Shown here in pieces: positions 37,341-45,276 of a stretch of 63,619 nucleotides of DNA (positions within the stretch are counted from its first letter, which is position 1; every line of letters starts with the position of its first letter). The position numbers and the translations under genes were made by a program. The stretch is taken from NCBI GenBank assembly GCA_029777335.1, contig JAKOSN010000236.1, forward strand, positions 1 through 63,619, in the 5' to 3' direction. The DNA comes from Planctomycetota bacterium. Lineage in GTDB: Bacteria > Planctomycetota > Planctomycetia > Gemmatales > Gemmataceae. The notes below the pieces were generated by a model. The model searched no databases, was not told where the DNA came from, and was given only the letters and a program-made list of their open reading frames with translations.

Positions 37341-37814
37341 ATGCCGTCCAAACCCGAAACCCGATTGCAGGAACTTCACCTCACCCTGCCTGCCGCCCCC
37401 AAGCCGATGGCCAAGTACAAAACCGCCGTGCTGGTGGGCAACATTCTCTACGTCTCCGGCCACGGACCAGCCAAGATCGACGACAAGACCCCGCTGGTCG
37501 GGCGGTTGGGAGAGAATCTTAACACCGAACAAGGAAAACTGTGTGCGCGCTCGGTGGGGTTGAACATCCTCAGCACGGTGCGCACCACGCTTGGCTCGCT
37601 GGACAAGGTCAAACGCCTGGTGAAAACACTCGGGCTGGTTAACTCCACCAACGACTTCAAGGAACAACCGTTCGTGATCAATGGCTTCTCGGAGTTGATG
37701 GCCGAAATCTTCGGAGAAGACAATGGCGTGGGCGCACGCAGCGCCATCGGCACCAACTCGCTCCCGGGAGGAATCCCCGTGGAAATCGAATGCATCTTCG
37801 AGGTGACCCCCTGA
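37341..37814 (+). CDS. RidA/YjgF-family protein
   Basis: A 157-residue member of the RidA (YjgF/YER057c) superfamily, which includes enamine/imine deaminases. Typical segments are VGNILYVSGHGP near residue 35, a helix around KLCARSVGLNILSTVRTTLG, GARSAIGTNSLPGGIPVEIE with the conserved Arg that binds carboxylates in active deaminases, and the terminal IFEV strand. It is longer than RidA itself and closer to the subgroup annotated as Rid-like, so deaminase activity is uncertain. AGGAGCCACGC precedes the ATG. It is free-standing; its end converges with the receiver-like gene, 18 bp away. Confidence 0.87.
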   Translation: MPSKPETRLQELHLTLPAAPKPMAKYKTAVLVGNILYVSGHGPAKIDDKTPLVGRLGENLNTEQGKLCARSVGLNILSTVRTTLGSLDKVKRLVKTLGLVNSTNDFKEQPFVINGFSELMAEIFGEDNGVGARSAIGTNSLPGGIPVEIECIFEVTP

Positions 37815-37832
37815 ACCGGATGACGGCAGCGG

Positions 37833-38216
37833 TCAGGCGGCCACCGCGATTCCCTGCGCACCGATCTCGTTGAGCAACGCCGCGAGTCCTGCGCTTCGCA
37901 CCAGCACCCCTCGGGCGCCAACAAACTGGGCGAAGAGGGTGTGCATGTCCGCAGGTTGATCGACCACGAGATAGATCGGCAGGGTGGGCATCTCGCGATG
38001 CAGTTTATCGCAGGAAAGCCAGCCGGTTTCCTCGGGGAAGTCCGCGGCGAGCAGGAGGAGATCTGGGGTCAACAGATGCGCCAGGCGCCGGGCCTCCGTC
38101 CCTGAGTGTGCCGGGTAGACATCCCAGCCGAGCCGACGGAAGACCCGGCTCAGCGCAGCCAGGTAGACCGCGTCGGTGTGGGCGACGAGCAGGCAGGGAG
38201 GAATGCGGTCTGGCAT
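37833..38216 (-). CDS. Response-regulator receiver-like protein
   Basis: A 127-residue stand-alone protein with a CheY-like alternation of strands and helices: CLLVAHTDAVYLAALSRVF, WDVYPAHSGTEARRL, then LLLLAADFPEETGW, where the Asp sits at the usual phosphoacceptor strand end. The first strand lacks the paired acidic residues expected for Mg binding (AHTD instead of DD), and the conserved Lys near PIYLVVDQPAD is not evident, so it may be a pseudo-receiver. I chose the ATG at 38216, where the domain begins and GGAAGTG stands upstream; a GTG at 38399 would add 61 residues without domain character. Confidence 0.6.
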   Translation of the reverse strand: MPDRIPPCLLVAHTDAVYLAALSRVFRRLGWDVYPAHSGTEARRLAHLLTPDLLLLAADFPEETGWLSCDKLHREMPTLPIYLVVDQPADMHTLFAQFVGARGVLVRSAGLAALLNEIGAQGIAVAA

Positions 38217-38567
38217 GTCGTTCACTTCCACCACGGGCAACTCCTTCAAGGCGGTCTCGGGAGATGCATCCTGCGCCAGGTGAGTGACTCTGCCTCCTCG
38301 GTCCGCCCTCTCAAGGACAAGCACGGGGCGGGTGAGGAGAACTCTCCCTCGGCGATCCGTGCCGTGCCAGGAAAAGGGATCCACTGACAATTCCGCCACG
38401 AAACGCCTGCGCAGCGAGTTTCTGCTTGCCGGACCCGTCCGGGGAAGCTACAAACACGCCACGGCAGGTGAGCGACATTCTCGGCCACGCATCCCTTACA
38501 GAGAAGACGCACGGTGCGGGCTCAAGTTAACACGATGCAAGGCCGTTCCTGTGGAGCATGACGAGAA

Positions 38568-39860
38568 ATGGCAAAGAAGACGACTGCGACCAAACCCAAG
38601 GCGGCCGCGGCCCGCGCCACGAGCAAGGCGAGCGCGGCCCAGATCAAGCAGGTGCTAACCGCTGGAGAAGGGATGCTACGGCTGGCCCCCACCTGGGTGC
38701 CGCGCTCCTTCCTGATGCCGGGGCGCCGACTGAAATTGCATCCCGACGATGTCTACGCCCTGGGAGCGCATCGTGGCGGGATCGACGAACGCTGGTTTGG
38801 CTCCACGACCGCCGCCGCCAATGAAGGAGCCCCTCCCGACGAAGGGCTCAGTTATGTGGTCCACGAGGGCAAACGCGTCTTCACCTTGAAAGAAGCCATC
38901 GAAGCCGAGGGAGCCGCCATTGTCGGGTCGGCGATCTGGAACAAGTATCAGCGCTGGCCGGTCTACAGCAAGTTCTTCGACAACCTCGGTCCGATTCCCC
39001 ACCACATGCACCAGAGCAATGAACAGGCGGCTCTGGTCGGGCAGCAAGGTAAACCAGAGTCGTATTATTTTCCACCCCAGCTGAACTACCTGGGAAACAA
39101 CTTCCCCTATACCTTTTTCGGGCTGGAACCGGGCACGACCAAGGCCGACATCAAGCGTTGCCTCGCCGACTGGAACAAGGGCGATAATCGCATCATCAAC
39201 TACAGCAAGGCCTATCGTCTGCAACCGGGGACCGGATGGCTGGTGCCGCCCTGTATCCTCCATGCGCCAGGCTCACTGGTGACGTACGAACCGCAGTGGG
39301 GCTCGGACGTCTTTGGCATGTATCAATCGATGGTCGAGGGCCGTGCGGTTCCCTGGAGCCTGCTGGTCAAGGATGTCCCCGCCAAGTACCACAAGGATCT
39401 CGATTATCTGGTGGAACAGCTGGACTGGGAAGGGAATGTCAATCCGCGCTTCAAGGATAGCCATTATCTGGAACCGATCCCGGTTGCCGATACCGCCAGC
39501 CAGGGCTACGTCGATCGCTGGGTGGTCTATGGCAAGGTTCACAAGGAAGAGCTGTTCAGCGCCAAGGAATTGACCATCAACCCCGGAGTGAAGGTCACGA
39601 TCAAGGACAACGGCGCCTATGGGTTGATCACCGTCCAGGGCAGCGGCAAGATGGGGAAGATGGTGCTGCAAACCCCCGCCATGATCCGCTACGGCGAACT
39701 GACCGAGGACGAGGTGTTCGTCAGCCACGAGGCCGCCACCCAGGGCGTGACCTTCGAGAACACCGGACAGGAGCCGCTCGTGACTCTGCGCTACTTTGGC
39801 CCGGGGGTTCATGGCTCGGCATTGCCGGCGGTCGGCGATTACAAGAAGCTCCAGAGTTAA
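38568..39860 (+). CDS. Cupin protein, possibly phosphomannose-isomerase-like
   Basis: A 430-residue protein with two cupin-like beta regions. The N-terminal 30 residues are Lys/Ala-rich and disordered. The first cupin contains a metal-ligand pattern, PIPHHMHQSNEQAALVG, followed by a Glu in PESYYFPP, as in metal cupins such as type I phosphomannose isomerases. GWLVPPCILHAPGSLVTYE resembles the active-site strand with a further His. The second region (about 330-420) reads VKVTIKDNGAYGLITVQG. The exact substrate is not clear. It is followed at 75 bp by a sugar-isomerase TIM-barrel gene, so a sugar or sugar-phosphate substrate is likely (inference). Confidence 0.65.
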   Translation: MAKKTTATKPKAAAARATSKASAAQIKQVLTAGEGMLRLAPTWVPRSFLMPGRRLKLHPDDVYALGAHRGGIDERWFGSTTAAANEGAPPDEGLSYVVHEGKRVFTLKEAIEAEGAAIVGSAIWNKYQRWPVYSKFFDNLGPIPHHMHQSNEQAALVGQQGKPESYYFPPQLNYLGNNFPYTFFGLEPGTTKADIKRCLADWNKGDNRIINYSKAYRLQPGTGWLVPPCILHAPGSLVTYEPQWGSDVFGMYQSMVEGRAVPWSLLVKDVPAKYHKDLDYLVEQLDWEGNVNPRFKDSHYLEPIPVADTASQGYVDRWVVYGKVHKEELFSAKELTINPGVKVTIKDNGAYGLITVQGSGKMGKMVLQTPAMIRYGELTEDEVFVSHEAATQGVTFENTGQEPLVTLRYFGPGVHGSALPAVGDYKKLQS

Positions 39861-39935
39861 GGGACCGAACGAGAACCCGGGAGCGAATGGCCGGCGGGGT
39901 GGTTCGCTCCGTTGCACCTTGAGGAAGCACGTATC

Positions 39936-40862
39936 ATGAAAAAGCTCTCCATCGGGACCTGGGCTTATATCTTCAACCAGGAAAAGCCGACCAACGATTT
40001 CCACGAGATTCTGCACAAACTGCAGCACCTCGGCTACGAGGGGGTGGAGCTGGGCGGCTTCAATCCGCATCCTGGCCCCGACACCTGCGACACGCGCGAA
40101 AAGCGCCTGGCCCTGCGCAAATCCGTCGCCGAGCACGGGTTGCAATTCAGCGCCCTGGCGGCCGATCTCTGGTCGCAGAAGTTGTGGAGTGTGGAAGATA
40201 GCGGACCGTTTATTGCGGCCTTTGCCAAGAACGTGATCTTCGCCGACGACCTGGGGATCGACACCATTCGCGTCGATACCGTCGAACCCGTGAAGAAGGT
40301 GGGCGAACTCAATTGTCCGCCGAACCTCCGTTCTCAGCTGATCCTGTATCGGGTGGCGAAGGCGTTTGATCAATGTGCCAAGCTGGCGGCCAGTCGGGGG
40401 ATCCGCATCTGCTGGGAGTTCGAGCCGGGCTTCCCGATCAACAAGCCATCCGAGATCGTCGAACTCGTGCATCTCGTACGCGACGAGATGAACAACCCCA
40501 ACTTCGGGGTGCTCTTCGACACCTGCCACGCGCACATGTGTGCCGCCATCGGTGCCAACCAGGTCGGCGAGAAGGAAACCCTCCCGGGCGGAGCGATGGA
40601 GTTGCTGGAGAAGCTCAAGGGGAAGATCACCCATCTGCACCTGATCGACTCGGACAACACCCTGAACGAGCACGACACCAGCACCCATGCACCCTTCGGC
40701 CAGGGGGTCCTGAATTTCGATCAGTTGATCCCGGCCCTCAACCAGGCCGGCATCCCCAACGATTGGTGGTGTGTCGATCTCTGCTTCTGGCCCAACGCCT
40801 GGGACGTGACCGCCGAGAGCAAGGTATTCCTGGACAAACTGCGTCGCAAATACGCGGCCTGA
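39936..40862 (+). CDS. Sugar phosphate isomerase/epimerase (xylose-isomerase-like TIM barrel)
   Basis: A 308-residue protein of the AP_endonuc_2/xylose isomerase-like family. Metal-site segments are visible: ICWEFEPGF (Glu), FGVLFDTCHAHM (Asp and His), ITHLHLIDSDN (His/Asp) and the final WWCVDLCFWP. The length is typical. The ATG at 39936 has GAGGAAG upstream. It follows the cupin gene and is on the same strand as the oxidoreductase at 41.9 kb; such gene sets are common in planctomycete sugar catabolism. The substrate cannot be read from the sequence. Cytoplasmic, as no signal peptide is present. Confidence 0.86.
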   Translation: MKKLSIGTWAYIFNQEKPTNDFHEILHKLQHLGYEGVELGGFNPHPGPDTCDTREKRLALRKSVAEHGLQFSALAADLWSQKLWSVEDSGPFIAAFAKNVIFADDLGIDTIRVDTVEPVKKVGELNCPPNLRSQLILYRVAKAFDQCAKLAASRGIRICWEFEPGFPINKPSEIVELVHLVRDEMNNPNFGVLFDTCHAHMCAAIGANQVGEKETLPGGAMELLEKLKGKITHLHLIDSDNTLNEHDTSTHAPFGQGVLNFDQLIPALNQAGIPNDWWCVDLCFWPNAWDVTAESKVFLDKLRRKYAA

Positions 40863-41013
40863 AGGTGGTCAAGGCCGCTGCCGCACACCTGAGCGGGGGA
40901 GCAGTCGGGGACGACGAGGTTCCGGGGAGTCGGAACTTCGTCCTCCCCTTCGCCGTGCTTCGGTCCGCACCCCGGACAGCCTGGAAACGCCACCCACCGT
41001 CGGAGTCCTCGCC

Positions 41014-41910
41014 ATGACACTCGTGCCCTGCCTGCTCCTGGCCAGCGTGTGTGCGGCTGATCCCGGGTTGGAGGCGAGCCTGGCTCCCCTGGCCAGGAAA
41101 CATCAGGGGAAGGTGGCGATCGCGGTCAAACATTTGACCACTGGCGAAAGCTACTACCTGAACGCGGATGAGCCGATGCCGACCGCCAGCCTGATCAAGC
41201 TCCCGATTCTGATCGAGGCGTATCTCCAGGCGGGCGAGAAGAAGATCAAGCTGACGGATCGGATCACCTTGCATCAGGACGACAAGGTTCCCGGCTCGGG
41301 GCTTCTGACCACAAACTTCAGTGAGGGCACGACCTTCCCTCTGCGCGATGCGCTCCATCTGATGATCGCTCACTCCGACAACACCGCCACCAACCTGGTG
41401 CTCGATCGGGTGGGGATCGCGGCAGTCAACCAGCGCATGGCGGCGTGGGGGCTGAAGGAAACACGGCTCAATGCCAAGGTGTTTCGGGGGAGCACCACGT
41501 CTGTCGATCCGGCACGCACCAGGAAATACGGGCTGGGCTCCACGACGGCACGCGAGATGGTGACGCTGCTGGAACTGCTGCAGATGAGCCAGAAGGTTCC
41601 GCCAGCGGCCAAACAGTGCATCCTGGGCCATCTGCGCCGATGCGAGGATCGCGAGAAGTTTCCCCGCTTTCTGCCGACAACGGTCGATCTGGCGCACAAG
41701 ACCGGGTCGGTGAATCAGGCGCGCACCGATGCCGGGCTACTCTACCTGGACCGCGGCGCGGTCGCTCTGTGTGTTCTCAGCGCCGAGAACAAGGATCAGA
41801 GCTGGCGCGCGGAGAATGCGGGGAATCGCCTCTGTGCCGAGGTGGCCCGCATCGTGTATCGCCACTTTAGCCACCTGGATTCTGAACCCTCACCGTCGAG
41901 ACCACGATGA
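41014..41910 (+). CDS. Class A beta-lactamase-like serine hydrolase
   Basis: A 298-residue protein with a short signal peptide (MTLVPCLLLASVCA) and all class A beta-lactamase motifs: S59-x-x-K62 in TASLIKLP, S121-D122-N123 in HSDNTATNL, an ExxLN-type omega loop at about 149-153 (ETRLN), and K229-T-G in HKTGSVN. The set suggests an active acyl-enzyme hydrolase; whether the substrate is a beta-lactam or a cell-wall peptide or ester is open. GGAG precedes the ATG. The stop overlaps the ATG of the next gene by four bases (ATGA), implying translational coupling to an oxidoreductase. Confidence 0.9.
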   Translation: MTLVPCLLLASVCAADPGLEASLAPLARKHQGKVAIAVKHLTTGESYYLNADEPMPTASLIKLPILIEAYLQAGEKKIKLTDRITLHQDDKVPGSGLLTTNFSEGTTFPLRDALHLMIAHSDNTATNLVLDRVGIAAVNQRMAAWGLKETRLNAKVFRGSTTSVDPARTRKYGLGSTTAREMVTLLELLQMSQKVPPAAKQCILGHLRRCEDREKFPRFLPTTVDLAHKTGSVNQARTDAGLLYLDRGAVALCVLSAENKDQSWRAENAGNRLCAEVARIVYRHFSHLDSEPSPSRPR

Positions 41911-43049
41911 AAAAACCTCTCAATATCGGCATGATCGGTTATGGCTTCATGGGCCGGGCGCATTCCAACGCCTATCGCAAGGTCAACAACTTTTTCGATC
42001 TGAATCATCAGATTGTGCTCAAGGCGGCCTGCGCACGCGATGCGGCCAAGGTCAAGGCTTTTGCCGACAACTGGGGCTATGAGAGTGTGGAAACCGACTG
42101 GCGCCAGTTGATCGAACGCAAGGATATCGATGTGATCGATATCTGCACGCCGAACAACACCCACAAGGAGATCGCGACGGCGGCCGCTTACGCGGGAAAG
42201 ATGGTGCTGTGCGAAAAGCCCCTCTCCATGGATGGCCCCGAAGGGAAGAAGATGGTCGAGGCCATCGAAAAGGCCGGCGTGCCCAACATGGTGTGGTACA
42301 ACTATCGCCGTGTGCCAGCAGTCACCCTGGCCAAGCAACTGATCGATCAGGGACGGTTGGGGCGGGTCTTCCACTACCGCGCCAAGTTCCTGCAGGACTG
42401 GACGATCAACCCCGAACTCCCCCAGGGCGGCGCCGGGTTGTGGCGTCTGGATGTCGCGGCCGCCGGGAGCGGAGTGACTGGCGATCTCCTCGCACACTGC
42501 ATCGACACCGCTCTGTGGCTCAACGGGCCGATCGACTCCGTGTGCGCCATGACCGAAACCTTTGTCAAGGAACGCAAGCACACCCAGACAGGGAAGGTCG
42601 AGAAGGTCGGGATCGACGACGCCTGCGCCTTCCTCTGCCGGTTTAGCAACGGCTCGCTGGCAACCTTCGAGTCGACGCGCTACGCCCGTGGGCACAAGGC
42701 GCTCTACACCTTCGAGATCAACGGCGAGAACGCGTCGATCTTCTGGGATTTACACGATCTGCATCGTCTGCAATACTTCGATCACCGCGATGAAGGGATT
42801 GTGCGCGGCTGGCGTTCGATCCATGTTTCGGATGGCGATCATCCCTACATGGGGAAGTGGTGGGTGCCTGGCCTGCAGATCGGCTATGAACACAGCTTTG
42901 TGCATCAGGTGGCGGACTTTGTCGCCGGGGTGGAGAAGGGCCAGCCAGCGATGCCCGATTTCCGCGATGCGCTGCGCACCCAGTTTGTCCTCGACGCCAT
43001 TCTCCAATCGGCAAGCGAGGGCCGCTGGGTGACGGTGGCCAAGGAATAA
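41907..43049 (+). CDS. Gfo/Idh/MocA-family oxidoreductase
   Basis: A 380-residue NAD(P)-dependent sugar oxidoreductase. The Rossmann fold opens with IGMIGYGFMGRAHSNAY; the conserved Lys-Pro pair is in VLCEKPLSMD, and the C-terminal alpha/beta domain has GVTGDLLAHCIDTALWL and HQVADFVAGVEKGQPAMPDF. These are the normal marks of the family, which oxidises or epimerises sugars, inositols and glycosides. Its ATG overlaps the beta-lactamase-like stop by four bases. It shares the strand with the TIM-barrel isomerase and the cupin, which suggests one sugar pathway. Its end is followed by a strong hairpin before the convergent sppA. Confidence 0.93.
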   Translation: MKKPLNIGMIGYGFMGRAHSNAYRKVNNFFDLNHQIVLKAACARDAAKVKAFADNWGYESVETDWRQLIERKDIDVIDICTPNNTHKEIATAAAYAGKMVLCEKPLSMDGPEGKKMVEAIEKAGVPNMVWYNYRRVPAVTLAKQLIDQGRLGRVFHYRAKFLQDWTINPELPQGGAGLWRLDVAAAGSGVTGDLLAHCIDTALWLNGPIDSVCAMTETFVKERKHTQTGKVEKVGIDDACAFLCRFSNGSLATFESTRYARGHKALYTFEINGENASIFWDLHDLHRLQYFDHRDEGIVRGWRSIHVSDGDHPYMGKWWVPGLQIGYEHSFVHQVADFVAGVEKGQPAMPDFRDALRTQFVLDAILQSASEGRWVTVAKE

Positions 43050-43073
43050 ACCACGCTCCCCATCAGACGATCC

Positions 43074-43105
43074 CAGCCCGCGCGAGAGCAAGCTCGCGCG
43101 GGCTG
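43074..43105. terminator. GC-rich hairpin between convergent oxidoreductase and sppA
   Basis: Perfect 13-bp arms (43074-43086 and 43093-43105; core CCCGCGCGAG / CTCGCGCGGG) with a 6-nt loop lie between two convergent stops. It is probably a bidirectional terminator or 3'-end element, with no U-tract. Confidence 0.6.
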
Positions 43106-43129
43106 TGGGGGTTCGCTCTCGGTCGCGAG

Positions 43130-44911
43130 TTACCGAACCGAAATCCCGTACGGAGCCACCAGCCAGACCCGCTCCCCCCGCAGCTGCAACAACGAGGCGG
43201 CCCCACGCAGGTGCTGCTGCATCTCGGCGAGCACCGGCACTCCTTGCAACCGGGCCGCGAGGCGCACATCCGCGTCGGCCAGTTCCAGGAGCGATTCCAG
43301 AGCACTGCGCGGTTTGGGGAGGATCAGCAATTCCGGTTCGCTCTCCGGCGCCATCTGTGCGCGTTTCTTGGCATCGGCAATTGCATCGCTCAGGGTTCCC
43401 AGTTCGTCGATCAGCCCGTTCTGCTTCGCCTGCCGTCCGGTCCAGATCCGCCCGCCGGCCAGTTTGACGAGTTGCTCGCGCGTCATCTTCTGCCCCGCCT
43501 TTTTGCGGCCGAGCAAAGCCTTGTCGAGGAACTGATCGTAGACATCGCGCATGAGCGCTGTCATGGCGATGCGCTCACTTTTCGAGAAGCCCGTATCCAC
43601 GGACAGCAGCCCGACATTGGCACCGCGAGTGATTGTCTCGGTCTTGATGCCGACCTTCTCGTAGAGCCCCGCCAGCGCCATCTTCCCCCCGATAACGCCA
43701 ATTGAGCCGGTGAGCGTGCCGGGGTCGGCGTAGATCTTGTTCGCGGCCATGCTGATGTAATAGCCACCACTCGCAGCAACATCGCCCATGCTGGCAATCA
43801 CCGGCTTTTTGCAGCGCCGGAGTTCGTTCCAGATAAGATCGCTGGCAAGCGCGGATCCACCGGGGCTATCGACGCGAAGCACGATCGCCTTGACGGTCTT
43901 ATCCTCCTCGGCCTGGCGGATGGCCTCCACCATTGTCGTTGAGCCGACTGATTCGCCTCCCATCAGGCTGCGGCCGCCTTTCCCGGTGTTGATCGCCCCC
44001 ACGGCATAAATGACGGCGATCTTCGGCTTGCGTGACGAGGTCGGCTTGGGAGGCGCGAGCATCTTCAAGAGAGCAAACGGATTGGAAAAGTCGAGTTCCT
44101 CGCTCTTCGCCTTGCCATAATCCTTGACCACCTTGACCTGGTCGACCCTGAGACTCGCCTTGAAGATACCGTTGAGCCCATCGGGATAGGCAATGCGATC
44201 GATGAGCCCTTTTTCCAGGGCGGCTTTGGCGGTGAATGGTCCCTGATCGATGAGTTTCTTGACCTGTTCCGGAGTCCATTTCTTGTTTTTCCGGCCGGCA
44301 ATGAGGCGCGCCACCAGGTCGTGGTCAAAATGATCGTCGAGAACGCTCTCCAGTTGTTTGCGATTCTCAGGGCTGAGGCTGTTGCGCGTGAACGGCTCCG
44401 CGGCCGACTTGAAGTCGCCCATCTGGAGGAAGTCGGCCTTCACGCCGAGTTTGTCGAGCAGGTCCTTGTAGAAGCTGACCTCGACGCGCATGCCCACGAG
44501 CATCAGCCAGCCTGCGTCGGGAAGGCAGATCTCGTCGCAGGAGAGGGCCACCAGGTAATCCTTGGTTTCGCCTGCTTCCAGGTAGGCGAACACTTTTTTG
44601 CCGGATTGGCGCACGGCGGCGATGGCGCGGGTTAACTCATCGAGCTTCCCCCAGCCAATCTGCAACCCGTCGAGGTGCAGATAGATGGCAGAGATCGACT
44701 TATCGTGCTGGGCCTTGCGCAGGCGGTCGAGCTTGCTCTTGAAGTTCTCCCCGGCAACCCCGAGGATCGGGTCGACTGCCACCGGGGTCTCGTCAAGGCT
44801 TCCGGAGAGTTTCAGGTGAGCCACAGTCGCCGTGGTCGCTTCATCGGCCGGCGCTGGAGAAACCGCCAGCACCACAGCCAGCAAAGAGAACAGCGTGAAA
44901 CGTCGCAACAT
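43130..44911 (-). CDS. sppA: Signal peptide peptidase SppA, long type
   Basis: A 593-residue serine protease of the SppA 67K type with two tandem ClpP-like domains. It starts with a signal/anchor (LLRRFTLFSLLAVVLAV-like, residues 2-20). The N-terminal domain carries the catalytic Lys at about 168 in GDFKSAAEPF; the C-terminal domain carries the nucleophile Ser at about 353 in DSPGGSALASD, followed by GDVAASGGYYISMAA and TGSIGVIGG. This Lys/Ser dyad split between two domains matches E. coli SppA, which degrades cleaved signal peptides. I prefer the second Met (44911), since GGAG is eight bases before it; 44917 is the alternative. Confidence 0.93.
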   Translation of the reverse strand: MLRRFTLFSLLAVVLAVSPAPADEATTATVAHLKLSGSLDETPVAVDPILGVAGENFKSKLDRLRKAQHDKSISAIYLHLDGLQIGWGKLDELTRAIAAVRQSGKKVFAYLEAGETKDYLVALSCDEICLPDAGWLMLVGMRVEVSFYKDLLDKLGVKADFLQMGDFKSAAEPFTRNSLSPENRKQLESVLDDHFDHDLVARLIAGRKNKKWTPEQVKKLIDQGPFTAKAALEKGLIDRIAYPDGLNGIFKASLRVDQVKVVKDYGKAKSEELDFSNPFALLKMLAPPKPTSSRKPKIAVIYAVGAINTGKGGRSLMGGESVGSTTMVEAIRQAEEDKTVKAIVLRVDSPGGSALASDLIWNELRRCKKPVIASMGDVAASGGYYISMAANKIYADPGTLTGSIGVIGGKMALAGLYEKVGIKTETITRGANVGLLSVDTGFSKSERIAMTALMRDVYDQFLDKALLGRKKAGQKMTREQLVKLAGGRIWTGRQAKQNGLIDELGTLSDAIADAKKRAQMAPESEPELLILPKPRSALESLLELADADVRLAARLQGVPVLAEMQQHLRGAASLLQLRGERVWLVAPYGISVR

Positions 44912-45276
44912 ATCCATGTCTCCGAAAAGAGGACGGTGAGGTCAAGCGTGTTTGTGGGTGAAGCAAATGGTACTTCGCCAGGAAGCGCGAACTCTTGGCG
45001 GCTCTGGTTCTCCCAGAGAGGCCCTGTGCGGAACGCGAAAGCGCAGAGGGCCGCTCCGCCTCCGTCGCCTGAATCCAATGCAGCTGCACAGGTGAAGTCA
45101 TTCTGGGAAGGGGCGGACACAGGAGCAAGGGGGGGCGAAGGCGTTCAGGGTGTTGGCTGGAGCGATTGCGCAAGGGAGGTAAGGAGCGAGGGCTCTGGCG
45201 AGGGTATCACTGGGGCAGACAAAAAAGCCCGAATGAGCGACAATTGGGGCGGAACGGGACTGGGGAGAGAACGACG

